Shown: positions 1 to 6,620, numbered from the stretch's first letter. The stretch is 12,200 bases of DNA from an uncultured Eubacteriales bacterium (GCA_902793875.1 CADBFL010000024.1:1-12200), one strand, 5' to 3'. Notes: generated from the sequence alone by a model not told the origin. A program made the numbers and translations.

Positions 1-776
1 CCGTCCTTTATGCCGGTCGACTTCATGTCCGGAACGACAGCGAAGTACTGCCACGGCGTCTTCTCCATCTTTCCTATCTCTTCTCTGACGATGGCATCCG
101 CCTCGCGCAGAGCCTCGAGCCTGTCTCTTGTGATGGCGCCTGTGCACCTTACGCCGAGGCCCGGTCCCGGGAACGGCTGTCTGTAAACCATTTTGTCAGG
201 GAGTCCGAGAGCGGATCCGACTACCCTCACCTCGTCCTTGTAGAGATACTTCACAGGCTCTACGAGCTCGAACTGCAGGTCTTCCGGGAGCCCTCCCACG
301 TTGTGATGCGCCTTGACTCCGTCGGATTCGAGGATGTCAGGATAGATGGTCCCCTGTCCGAGGAATTCTATGCCCTCGAGCTTTGAAGCCTCTTCTGCGA
401 ACACATCGATGAACTCCTTGCCGATGATCTTTCTCTTGGTCTCGGGATCATCGACTCCCGCAAGTTTGTCGAGGAATCTGTCGACAGCATCGACGTATAT
501 GAGGTTGGCGCCGAGTTCTTCCCTGAACACCTTGATGACCATCTCAGGCTCGCCTTTTCTGAGCAGACCGTGATTGACATGGACGCACACCAGATTGTCG
601 CCTATGGCTTTGATCAGCAGCGCAGCCACTACGCTCGAGTCAACGCCGCCGGAGAGCGCAAGAAGAACCTTCTTGTCTCCTACCTGAGCCTTGATCTCTG
701 CGAGCTGCTCCTCGATGAACTTGTCAGCGAGTGCACGTGTTGTGATACGTTCCATCGTTTCAGGTCTCTTGTCCAT
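1..776 (-). CDS. guaA: GMP synthase ATP-pyrophosphatase subunit/domain (partial, C-terminus off the left edge)
   Basis: GMP synthase adenylates XMP and aminates it to GMP, the last step of guanine nucleotide synthesis, in the cytoplasm. The 258 visible codons show the ATP pyrophosphatase P-loop SGGVDS at residues 42-47, then KRKIIG, GQGTIYPD, HHNVGGLP and RQPFPGPGLGVR, all hallmarks of the GuaA synthetase domain; the dimerisation region begins and is cut off. The ATG follows a GGAGG six bases away from the ATATATC spacer, so the start is well supported. Only about 40 residues precede the P-loop, so the roughly 190-residue N-terminal glutamine amidotransferase domain of ordinary bacterial GuaA is absent. 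Only 43 bases separate it from the guaB stop, with no terminator, so guaBA is probably co-transcribed. Ammonia must come from free ammonium or from a separate glutaminase subunit encoded elsewhere (inference). Confident about family; unsure whether a partner exists. Confidence 0.93.
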   Translation of the reverse strand, partial: MDKRPETMERITTRALADKFIEEQLAEIKAQVGDKKVLLALSGGVDSSVVAALLIKAIGDNLVCVHVNHGLLRKGEPEMVIKVFREELGANLIYVDAVDRFLDKLAGVDDPETKRKIIGKEFIDVFAEEASKLEGIEFLGQGTIYPDILESDGVKAHHNVGGLPEDLQFELVEPVKYLYKDEVRVVGSALGLPDKMVYRQPFPGPGLGVRCTGAITRDRLEALREADAIVREEIGKMEKTPWQYFAVVPDMKSTGIKD

Positions 777-819
777 GATATATACCTCCAGAATCTCATG
801 AAGAGAAATAATTGTCCTG

Positions 820-2334
820 TTATCTGCCGTTTGATGAATTAGTGTTGACTTCCTTAAGGATGACGTCATGCGCTCCGCCCTCGACTATGCTTACGGCCGA
901 CACCAGCGTCAGCTTTGCATTTTTGTGGAAGTCCTGTATGCTGAGCGATCCGCAGTTGCACATTGTGGATCTCACCTTGTTGAGCGACATCTGCACGTTG
1001 TCGTGCAGGGATCCGGCGTATGGCACGTATGAGTCCACGCCTTCCTCGAACTTGAGCTTCGCGTCTCCGCCCATGTCGTACCTCTGCCAGTTGCGGGCTC
1101 TTGCCGAACCCTCGCCCCAATATTCCTTGACATAACTGCCGTTCACCATAAGCTTGGCCGAAGGCGACTCGTCGAATCTCGCGAAGTATCTGCCGAGCAT
1201 TATGAAGTCCGCTCCCATTGCGAGAGCCAGCGTCATGTGGTAGTCGTATACGATGCCGCCGTCCGAGCAGATCGGGATGTATACTCCCGTCTTCTTGAAA
1301 TACTCATCCCTGGCCTGTGCGACCTCGATGACCGCCGAAGCCTGTCCGCGTCCGATTCCCTTCTGCTCTCTTGTGATGCAGATCGAGCCTCCGCCGATTC
1401 CGATCTTGACGAAATCCGCACCGCAGTCGGCGAGGAAATTGAATCCGTCGGCGTCGACGACATTGCCCGCGCCGACTTTGACCTTGTCGCCGTACCTGTC
1501 TCTGATCCACTTCAGAGTTACCGCCTGCCATTCGGAATATCCTTCGGATGAATCTATTGTGAGGATGTCCGCGCCGGCATCGATAAGCGCCGGGACTCTC
1601 TCCTCGTAATCTCTTGTGTTGATGCCGGCTCCCACGATATATCTCTTGTCCGCGTCCAGCAGCTCGAGAGGATGCTCCTTGTGCGAATCGTAGTCCTTTC
1701 GGAACACGAAGGCAGTGAGTTTTCCGTTATCGTCGATTATCGGGAGCTGATTGACCTTGTTGTCCCAGATAAGATCGTTGGCCTCCGACAGAGTGATGCC
1801 GTCGCGACCGTAGACCATCTTGTCGAACGGCGTCATGAACTCAGTGACTTTCGTCGCCGGATCCATCCTGGACACTCTGTAGTCCTTGCTCGTAACGATG
1901 CCGAGAAGTTTTCCGTCGGCAGTGCCGTCCTCTGTTATGGCTATGGTCGAATGGCCTTTTTCCGCCTTGAGATCGAGCACATCCTGAAGCGTCGCGTCAG
2001 GCTTAAGGTTCGAATCGCTCGGAACAAAGCCCGCTTTGCTTCGCTTGGCTCTTCTGACCATCGCAGCCTGGCTCTCTACGGACTGTGATCCGAATATGAA
2101 TGAGATCCCGCCCTCCTTTGCAAGAGCAACCGCCATGTTGTCGTCTGAGACAGCCTGCATCACCGCCGAAGTCAGCGGAATGTTCATTGAAAGGGCCGGT
2201 TCCTCGCCCTTTCTGAATCTGACGACCGGAGTCCTCAGTGATACGTTCTCCGGTCTTGCATCCATTCCGGAATAACCCGGGATGAGCAGATATTCGTTGA
2301 ATGTCCTTGATGGTTCCTTCAGTACTGTCGCCAT
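820..2334 (-). CDS. guaB: IMP dehydrogenase, variant clade with CBS pair
   Basis: The enzyme oxidises IMP to XMP with NAD+, the rate-limiting step towards GMP. The 504-residue length is normal. An N-terminal barrel segment is followed by a CBS pair (about residues 105-220), then the rest of the barrel: IDSSEG at 260-264, the active-site loop GIGGGSICITR (312-322) with catalytic Cys319, SDGGI (357-361) for the IMP phosphate, and an Arg-Tyr pair at 418-419 in WQRYD that probably matches the mobile-flap catalytic dyad. The loop GIGGGSICITREQKGIGRG differs from the usual bacterial GIGPGSICTTR form; I recall this variant from gut Clostridia, so it is a divergent clade rather than a damaged gene. 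EGVDSYVPYAGS (431-442) resembles the usual EGxxGxVPYxG segment. The ATG has an AGAGGTG ribosome site. It is followed by guaA. Confidence 0.96.
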   Translation of the reverse strand: MATVLKEPSRTFNEYLLIPGYSGMDARPENVSLRTPVVRFRKGEEPALSMNIPLTSAVMQAVSDDNMAVALAKEGGISFIFGSQSVESQAAMVRRAKRSKAGFVPSDSNLKPDATLQDVLDLKAEKGHSTIAITEDGTADGKLLGIVTSKDYRVSRMDPATKVTEFMTPFDKMVYGRDGITLSEANDLIWDNKVNQLPIIDDNGKLTAFVFRKDYDSHKEHPLELLDADKRYIVGAGINTRDYEERVPALIDAGADILTIDSSEGYSEWQAVTLKWIRDRYGDKVKVGAGNVVDADGFNFLADCGADFVKIGIGGGSICITREQKGIGRGQASAVIEVAQARDEYFKKTGVYIPICSDGGIVYDYHMTLALAMGADFIMLGRYFARFDESPSAKLMVNGSYVKEYWGEGSARARNWQRYDMGGDAKLKFEEGVDSYVPYAGSLHDNVQMSLNKVRSTMCNCGSLSIQDFHKNAKLTLVSAVSIVEGGAHDVILKEVNTNSSNGR

Positions 2335-2367
2335 TCTTCACCTCTGTTTTCGCTGATCTGATTTGCT

Positions 2368-2394
2368 GGTATAGGGTCCCTGTCTCACAGTCAA
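2368..2394 (-). promoter_or_regulatory. Possible guaB promoter (weak assignment)
   Basis: Read on the minus strand there is TTGACT (2389-2394) and TATACC (2368-2373), separated by 15 bases, which is short for sigma-A. A transcript would start about 30 bases before the guaB ATG. A competing -10-like TATATT lies at 2443-2448 without a convincing -35. The assignment is tentative; the neighbouring dyad at 2396-2417 sits directly upstream of the -35-like box. Confidence 0.3.
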
Positions 2395-2395
2395 A

Positions 2396-2417
2396 ATAGT
2401 TAGATTTATTTAACTAT
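2396..2417. promoter_or_regulatory. Dyad 1 upstream of guaB (operator-like)
   Basis: Perfect inverted repeat ATAGTTA (2396-2402) / TAACTAT (2411-2417) around eight A/T-rich bases. Its core, GTTA-N8-TAAC (2399-2414), is repeated with the same spacing at 2485-2500. The position next to a promoter-like sequence suggests a regulator binding site; I do not recognise the regulator. It does not match the PurR box known from Bacillus. Confidence 0.5.
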
Positions 2418-2484
2418 GTGGCCGATTCACCCTGTTTTGTACAATATAGCACTATAAAAGGCGAAAATAAAGCGAATCCGCCGT

Positions 2485-2500
2485 GTTAGAAATAACTAAC
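2485..2500. promoter_or_regulatory. Dyad 2 upstream of guaB (operator-like)
   Basis: Inverted repeat GTTAG (2485-2489) / CTAAC (2496-2500). Like dyad 1 it is GTTAGA followed by A/T-rich bases and TAAC, 16 bp in all, and its first base is 86 bp from the corresponding base of dyad 1. The pair could be a two-site operator; which protein binds is unknown. Confidence 0.45.
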
Positions 2501-2540
2501 CTTTACACTTTTTTCCGTACACTTCCTGTTTCCCGCTTCA

Positions 2541-2585
2541 ATGTTGACGCAAATGTCGTCTTTGCCCCTGGTTTTGCGTCAACAT
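2541..2585. repeat. Perfect 13-bp inverted repeat with 19-base loop
   Basis: ATGTTGACGCAAA (2541-2553) is exactly reverse-complementary to TTTGCGTCAACAT (2573-2585), enclosing 19 bases. There is no T-run after either arm, so it is not a simple terminator. It lies between the groEL terminators and the guaB control region. It could be a stem in a leader or small RNA, or a large protein-binding palindrome. Directly observed; function unknown. Confidence 0.75.
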
Positions 2586-2590
2586 CTCTA

Positions 2591-2599
2591 TGGTATAAG
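2591..2599 (+). promoter_or_regulatory. Extended -10-like element
   Basis: TGG followed by TATAAG (2594-2599) fits an extended -10 (TGnTATAAT-like) on the plus strand, without a convincing -35. A transcript from here would meet the hairpin at 2613-2629 within about ten bases, so a functional promoter is doubtful. Confidence 0.2.
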
Positions 2600-2612
2600 G
2601 TGAAAAACGGAT

Positions 2613-2634
2613 CCCGCGTCCAACGCGGGGTTTT
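2613..2634. terminator. Terminator-like hairpin, possibly bidirectional
   Basis: CCCGCG (2613-2618) pairs with CGCGGG (2624-2629) around TCCAA. On the plus strand it is followed by GTTTT; on the minus strand it is followed by ATCCG and then TTTTT. AAAAC and GTTTT flanks could extend the stem across a small bulge. On the minus strand it lies behind the 2643-2676 hairpin and may back up groEL termination. No plus-strand gene is visible that would need it. Confidence 0.6.
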
Positions 2635-2642
2635 CTATTACA

Positions 2643-2676
2643 AAGAGGCCGGTACCATTTTCAGTACCGGCCTCTT
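2643..2676 (-). terminator. groEL 3' hairpin, likely terminator
   Basis: Thirteen perfectly paired bases, AAGAGGCCGGTAC (2643-2655) with GTACCGGCCTCTT (2664-2676), around an eight-base loop. On the minus strand the stem is followed by TGTAATAG, so the U-tract is weak but the stem is very stable. Smaller hairpins, GGGGC-TCA-GCCCC (2703-2715) and ACGGC-AAC-GCCGT (2740-2752), lie between it and the groEL stop. Confidence 0.65.
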
Positions 2677-2768
2677 CATTATCAATGCTTTATTCTGTTG
2701 CAGGGGCTCAGCCCCCGTATATCAAGGTTCTCGACATTACGGCAACGCCGTTTGTTCAGGAGAGGACC

Positions 2769-4391
2769 TTACATCATGCCCATTCCCGGAGCTCCTCCTG
2801 CTGGCATAGGAGGTTCAGGTTCCTTGATCTGGGTGATGCCCGCCTCTGTCGTCAGCAGCATTCCCGCTACCGATCCGGCGTTCTGGAGAGCCGATCTTGT
2901 GACCTTTACAGGGTCGACGATGCCGGCCTTGATCATGTCCTCGTACTTCTCGTTTGAGGCGTTGAAGCCTGTGTCGCCCTTTGCTTCCTTGACAGCAGCG
3001 ACCACGACGGCACCGTCGAATCCGGCGTTTTCAGCGATCTGTCTTACAGGCTCCTCGAGAGCTCTCATGACGATCCTGGCGCCTGTGTTCATGTCGCCTT
3101 CCTGCTTGTCGGCATAAGCCTTCACTGCCTCGATGGCTCTGATCAGGGATACGCCGCCGCCTGCGACGATGCCCTCTTCAACTGCAGCCTTTGTTGCGTT
3201 GAGCGCGTCTTCGAGTCTGAGCTTCTTCTCCTTGAGCTCTGTCTCGGATGCAGCGCCTGCGTTGATTACAGCTACGCCGCCGGACAGCTTGGCAAGTCTC
3301 TCCTGAAGCTTCTCTCTGTCGAAGTCCGAAGTGGTCTCTTCGACCTGAGCCTTGATCTGAGCGATCCTTGCAGCGAGTTCCTCTTTGTCTCCGCCGCCGT
3401 TGACGATGACTGTGTTGTCCTTGTTTACCTTGATGGTCTCGGCCTGTCCGAGCATGTCGATGGTCGCTTCCTTGAGCTCATATCCGAGTTCTTCGGAGAT
3501 GACCACGCCTCCTGTCAGGATGGCTATGTCTTCCATCATGGCCTTGCGTCTGTCGCCGAATCCCGGAGCCTTGACCGCCACTACATCGAGCGTTCCTCTG
3601 AGCTTGTTGAGGATAAGCGTAGCGAGAGCCTCGCCGTCAACGTCCTCAGCCACGATCAGGAGGCTTCTGCCTGCCTTCATGACGCCCTCGAGCAGAGGGA
3701 TGATGTCCTGGATGTTGCTGAGCTTCTTGTCAGTGAGCAGGATATACGGCTTGCTCATGACAGCTTCCATCTTTTCGTTGTTTGCCATGTAAGGCGAGAG
3801 GTAGCCTCTGTCGAACTGCATTCCTTCGACGATATCGAGGGATGTTCCGAGAGTCTTGGACTCTTCGACAGTAATGACTCCGTCCTTGCCGACCTTTTCC
3901 ATGGCCTCGGCGATAAGTTCGCCGATCTCGGCGTCATTGGCGGATACCGAAGCGACCTGAGCGATGGACTCCTTGTCGTCCACCATCTTGGCGCTTCCCT
4001 TCAGGTAGTCGACTGCAGCATCGACCGCGCCGGCGATGCCCTTCTTGAGGATCATCGGGTTGGCTCCTGCCGTGACGTTCTTGAATCCTTCTCTGATGAT
4101 GCTCTGAGCGAGCAGCGTCGCTGTCGTCGTACCGTCGCCGGCCACGTCGTTGGTCTTTGTGGCGACTTCCTTTACGAGCTGAGCTCCCATGTTCTCGACC
4201 TGGTCCTCGAGCTCGATCTCTCTTGCGATGCTGACTCCGTCATTCGTGATCAGCGGCGAGCCGTAGGACTTCTCGATAAGTACGTTCCTGCCCTTAGGTC
4301 CGAGCGTGATCTTTACCGTGTCTGCGAGTTTATCTACTCCGGCGAGCAGCTTTCTGCGCGAGTCCTCGCCGTAAAAAAGTTCTTTAGCCAT
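2769..4391 (-). CDS. groEL: Chaperonin GroEL (60 kDa subunit)
   Basis: GroEL forms the double-ring ATP-driven folding chamber in the cytoplasm with GroES as lid. The 540-residue length is standard. It shows the N-terminal equatorial segment with ITLGPKGRNVLIEKSYG, the nucleotide-binding GDGTTTA motif (Asp86 onwards), the apical domain with APGFGDRRKAMMEDIA, and VEEGIVAGGG returning to the equatorial domain. The C-terminal tail is short but has the usual Gly/Met character (GGAPGMGMM). The ATG is preceded by AAAAGGAGG. It lies 31 bases after groES in one operon under HrcA/CIRCE control. Confidence 0.99.
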   Translation of the reverse strand: MAKELFYGEDSRRKLLAGVDKLADTVKITLGPKGRNVLIEKSYGSPLITNDGVSIAREIELEDQVENMGAQLVKEVATKTNDVAGDGTTTATLLAQSIIREGFKNVTAGANPMILKKGIAGAVDAAVDYLKGSAKMVDDKESIAQVASVSANDAEIGELIAEAMEKVGKDGVITVEESKTLGTSLDIVEGMQFDRGYLSPYMANNEKMEAVMSKPYILLTDKKLSNIQDIIPLLEGVMKAGRSLLIVAEDVDGEALATLILNKLRGTLDVVAVKAPGFGDRRKAMMEDIAILTGGVVISEELGYELKEATIDMLGQAETIKVNKDNTVIVNGGGDKEELAARIAQIKAQVEETTSDFDREKLQERLAKLSGGVAVINAGAASETELKEKKLRLEDALNATKAAVEEGIVAGGGVSLIRAIEAVKAYADKQEGDMNTGARIVMRALEEPVRQIAENAGFDGAVVVAAVKEAKGDTGFNASNEKYEDMIKAGIVDPVKVTRSALQNAGSVAGMLLTTEAGITQIKEPEPPMPAGGAPGMGMM

Positions 4392-4422
4392 TTGTGATAC
4401 CTCCTTTTATTATACCCGCCGC

Positions 4423-4704
4423 TTACTTTTCGATAGTGGCGAGGATGTCCTTCTGACTGATGATAGTGTATTCCGTGCCCTTGTACTTGAGCTCGCTGCC
4501 GCCGTATCTGCTGAATACTACGATGTCGCCGACCTTGAGCTCCATAGGCTCGTCCTTTGTTCCCGGGCCTACAGCCAGCACCTCAGCCTGCTGCGGTTTT
4601 TCTTTTGCGCTTCCCGAGAGCAGAAGTCCGGCTTCCGTCTTCTCTTCGGCTTCCATCTTCTTTATTACTACTCTTGCTCCGAGCGGTTTGATTCCGATAC
4701 TCAT
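4423..4704 (-). CDS. groES: Co-chaperonin GroES
   Basis: The heptameric lid of the GroEL chamber. The 93-residue chain has the PLGARVVIKK opening strand, a mobile loop around residues 19-36 with the hydrophobic GLLL tripeptide that docks on GroEL (GIVL in many homologues), and the VGPGTK and VGDIVVFSRYGGSELKY signatures. The ATG has AGGAGG six bases upstream. It is the first gene of the groESL operon. Confidence 0.98.
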   Translation of the reverse strand: MSIGIKPLGARVVIKKMEAEEKTEAGLLLSGSAKEKPQQAEVLAVGPGTKDEPMELKVGDIVVFSRYGGSELKYKGTEYTIISQKDILATIEK

Positions 4705-4733
4705 TTCTTGCCTCCTGTGTTTTCTTCATTCTG

Positions 4734-4760
4734 TTAGCACTCTTCGTTTATGAGTGCCAA
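4734..4760 (-). promoter_or_regulatory. CIRCE operator (HrcA binding site)
   Basis: TTAGCACTC (4734-4742), nine spacer bases, GAGTGCCAA (4752-4760). This is the class I heat-shock CIRCE element with one arm mismatch. It covers the start of the groES leader just downstream of the predicted transcription start, the usual place for HrcA repression. hrcA itself is outside the window. Confidence 0.95.
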
Positions 4761-4772
4761 CCACCAGAACAT

Positions 4773-4801
4773 ATTGTACTCGCCTTGCGCAGGTGTGTCA
4801 A
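4773..4801 (-). promoter_or_regulatory. groESL sigma-A promoter
   Basis: On the minus strand TTGACA (4796-4801) and TACAAT (4773-4778) are separated by 17 bases, nearly perfect sigma-A boxes. Transcription would begin near 4766, six bases before the CIRCE element. Confidence 0.92.
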
Positions 4802-4824
4802 CACTTTAACGTGAAGTTTTTGAC

Positions 4825-5661
4825 TCATTTGCGGTCCCTGTAATAATAGAAAAGGTATTGCTGCGCGTAGCCTGCGAGAGGTCCGAACTTCTCTGCCGCG
4901 AACGCCTGCATGCCCTTTACGTCGCTCATCTCAAAACCGTACATGTCGTTCATTATCTGCTTTACCCAGGTGTCGACCGGGAACGCCGCAGTGTCCCTGA
5001 GGCCGAAGAGCATGATGCAGTTTGCGACCTTCGGTCCTATGCCGTGAAAGCTCAGCAGCTCCTCCCTGCACGCAGGGCAGCCTTCAGCGAGATACTGCTT
5101 CGCGCTCGCCTTTATGTATTCGCTCCTGTATCCGAGCCTGAGAGCGGCAAGGTCTGACACGCCGGCTTCCGCGAGCGCCTCAGGCGACGGGAATGAATAA
5201 ACCTTCTCTCCGTCACTGCTGACCTCTTCGCTTCCCTCTATCGGATGTCCGTATGTCCGGCACAGGGACTCGATGTTCTTTCTTATCCTCGGTATATTGT
5301 TGTTCTGGGATATTATGAACGAGATGATGGTCTCGAAGGGATCCTGCTTCAGTATCCTTATTCCGTATCCGTATCTGCAGGCGGCTTCAATGCGCGGCTC
5401 TCCGTCCGCGAGCGCGGCCCTGATCCTCCCGTAGTCCGTGCCGAGATCAAAATAGCCCCGCCAGAAAGCCTCATCGCCCCCGGTCGCTTCGACCGTGAGC
5501 TCATCGCCTTCAAGCGAGACCCTCGCGGCTTTGTCTCCCGCTGCTCCGGCGTATTCCCCGCCCTCTGCAGGGACCCATCTGAAACATTGACCGCACTCGA
5601 ATATGTGAGTGAGGTCAATGTCCTTTACGCCTTCTATAATTATGGTCTTTGTTTTCTTCAC
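4825..5661 (-). CDS. ogg: 8-oxoguanine DNA glycosylase/AP lyase, OGG1-like
   Basis: A base-excision repair enzyme that removes 8-oxoguanine from DNA and cuts the resulting abasic site. In 278 residues it shows the OGG1-type motifs: GQCFRW (24-29), SQNNNIPRI (118-126, like SNNNI in OGG1), the helix-hairpin-helix LLSFHGIGPKVANCI (203-217) with catalytic Lys211, and FPVDTW with catalytic Asp230. No FeS-cluster cysteines are seen at the C-terminus, which agrees with OGG1 rather than Nth/MutY. The start is GTG (bases 5659-5661) directly after the TAA of the upstream gene, with AGAAGG nine bases upstream; no earlier Met exists in frame, and the next is far downstream. The zero-base junction implies translational coupling. 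No terminator is seen before the groES promoter. Confidence 0.93.
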   Translation of the reverse strand: MKKTKTIIIEGVKDIDLTHIFECGQCFRWVPAEGGEYAGAAGDKAARVSLEGDELTVEATGGDEAFWRGYFDLGTDYGRIRAALADGEPRIEAACRYGYGIRILKQDPFETIISFIISQNNNIPRIRKNIESLCRTYGHPIEGSEEVSSDGEKVYSFPSPEALAEAGVSDLAALRLGYRSEYIKASAKQYLAEGCPACREELLSFHGIGPKVANCIMLFGLRDTAAFPVDTWVKQIMNDMYGFEMSDVKGMQAFAAEKFGPLAGYAQQYLFYYYRDRK

Positions 5662-6537
5662 TTAATGCAGCCTTCTGGAATGCATCTCATCGGCATCCCT
5701 TACTATGTCTCTTATCCTTACATTTACGCTTTCGATGGTGAACGCCGTCATCTCGGCGAGCGCCCTGAACACGTCCCTCTGCAGGTCTATGCACATGTCG
5801 ACGGCAGCCGGATCTCTTATGGCCATGACGTCTATGGTCACGGACATATTGGTCTGCTTGCCGTTGTTCATCCTGTCCACGACGGCGAGATGCGACTCGT
5901 ACTTTTCGGCAGCTATCCTGATGATGTCCCTTATGACCTGCTCGCTTATGGTAAAGCTTCCCGAATAGCTGAACGTAGGTCTGACGACAGTCCTGTCGTT
6001 AGGACCGTCGTCTTCATCCCTTCTGGTCCCCGGGTGAAGAGCGTTGCCTCTGGCTCTGTCGATGAAGTGCTTGATAGGATCCATGAAGTATCCGGCGAAG
6101 TCGCGCCTGAGCTGTCCGACCGGCGCAGGTATGACGTGCTCGCCCTCGTCCTGTCTGAAGTGCCTGGCGATCTCTCGCTCCTCTTCGGTAGTGACGTCCT
6201 CGATATATATGCGCTCCTCTACAGGCCCGATCCCGAGCTGGTCAGCCACTATGTCCGTCATGCGGTCGGATGTGCCGATTATCATGAGGGCTTCCGGATC
6301 GTACTGCCGGATGGCTTCCTTCACGGACTCCCGGTGATCCTCGTAGTTGAAGAGCGCGGTGCGCATGGCCGCAGCCTTCGAAGCGCATTTCTTGGCCGAA
6401 GACCCCGCGACTATGCGTCCCTTGTATATGAGAAGGCCGTCGTCGATTATGGCATCAAAACCGCGGCTCTGCGCGAGCGCAGTAGCCTGAAAACTTTTTC
6501 CCGTTCCGCTTTTTCCCGTAAATGAGACGACTTTCAT
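5662..6537 (-). CDS. P-loop NTPase fused to Asp23/Gls24-like domain
   Basis: Function unknown. The first 15 residues contain a Walker A motif (GKSGTGKS, 8-15). A Walker B-like strand ALMIIGTSDRM follows at 83-93, so residues 1-125 look like a small P-loop NTPase. A charged linker (130-185) leads to a C-terminal region (about 190-280, starting YSGSFTISEQVIRDIIRIAA) resembling the Asp23/Gls24 family, which in Gram-positives is linked to envelope or alkaline stress. No signal peptide or membrane helix is visible. The ATG has no Shine-Dalgarno sequence; its leader is A-rich, but the P-loop position fits this start. It is the first gene of a pair with ogg and diverges from the ferredoxin. The Asp23 assignment is from motif likeness only. 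Confidence 0.8.
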   Translation of the reverse strand: MKVVSFTGKSGTGKSFQATALAQSRGFDAIIDDGLLIYKGRIVAGSSAKKCASKAAAMRTALFNYEDHRESVKEAIRQYDPEALMIIGTSDRMTDIVADQLGIGPVEERIYIEDVTTEEEREIARHFRQDEGEHVIPAPVGQLRRDFAGYFMDPIKHFIDRARGNALHPGTRRDEDDGPNDRTVVRPTFSYSGSFTISEQVIRDIIRIAAEKYESHLAVVDRMNNGKQTNMSVTIDVMAIRDPAAVDMCIDLQRDVFRALAEMTAFTIESVNVRIRDIVRDADEMHSRRLH

Positions 6538-6552
6538 ATTTTTTTAATATTG

Positions 6553-6582
6553 TTTACTTTTTGGCTTTGCGGGTGTTATACT
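6553..6582 (+). promoter_or_regulatory. Ferredoxin promoter
   Basis: TTTACT (6553-6558), 18 bases, then TATACT (6577-6582), with TG one base before the -10 (extended -10). Transcription would start near 6589, leaving about 31 bases to the ATG. A short perfect dyad AGATA-T-TATCT (6591-6601) lies at the beginning of the leader. Confidence 0.75.
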
Positions 6583-6604
6583 TCGCTTGTAGATATTATC
6601 TTAA
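6575..6604 (-). promoter_or_regulatory. Possible promoter for the NTPase-ogg pair
   Basis: On the minus strand TTAAGA (6599-6604) and TATAAC (6575-6580) are 18 bases apart, giving a start near 6568 and a leader of about 30 bases. The -10 box overlaps the ferredoxin -10 on the opposite strand. The -35 is weak, so this is a modest prediction. Confidence 0.4.
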
Positions 6605-6620
6605 AGAAGGAGGTAACACC

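Larger units (their letters stand above)
2335..2768. other. Gene-free interval between groEL and guaB
   Basis: No protein-coding sequence with a plausible start and ribosome site is visible on either strand. The interval holds five hairpins or inverted repeats and two operator-like dyads, listed separately. It probably combines the groEL 3' end with the guaB control region. A small plus-strand RNA ending at the 2613-2634 hairpin is possible but unsupported by a good promoter. Confidence 0.6.

Noticed and set aside
1672..2088. Plus-strand open frame of 138 codons opposite guaB
   Set aside because: Shadow of guaB; no start signal and no family resemblance.
2389..2406. CtsR heat-shock operator resemblance (AGTCAAAATAGTTAGA)
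   Set aside because: Only the first half fits the GGTCAAA repeat; the second half differs at key bases.
2484..2809. Possible protein of 108 codons in the groEL-guaB gap, plus strand
   Set aside because: It runs through the dyad, the palindrome and both hairpins into the groEL 3' end, with no ribosome site and unusual composition.
5245..6525. Plus-strand open frame of 426 codons opposite ogg and the NTPase gene
   Set aside because: It is antisense to two well-supported genes across their junction, has no ribosome site and no recognisable motif; it is a by-product of the codon bias of the minus-strand genes.
6522..6620. N-terminal extension of the ferredoxin to 88 residues
   Set aside because: The extension covers the promoter and leader; the AAGGAGG before 6621 and the family length of 55 residues fix the shorter start.
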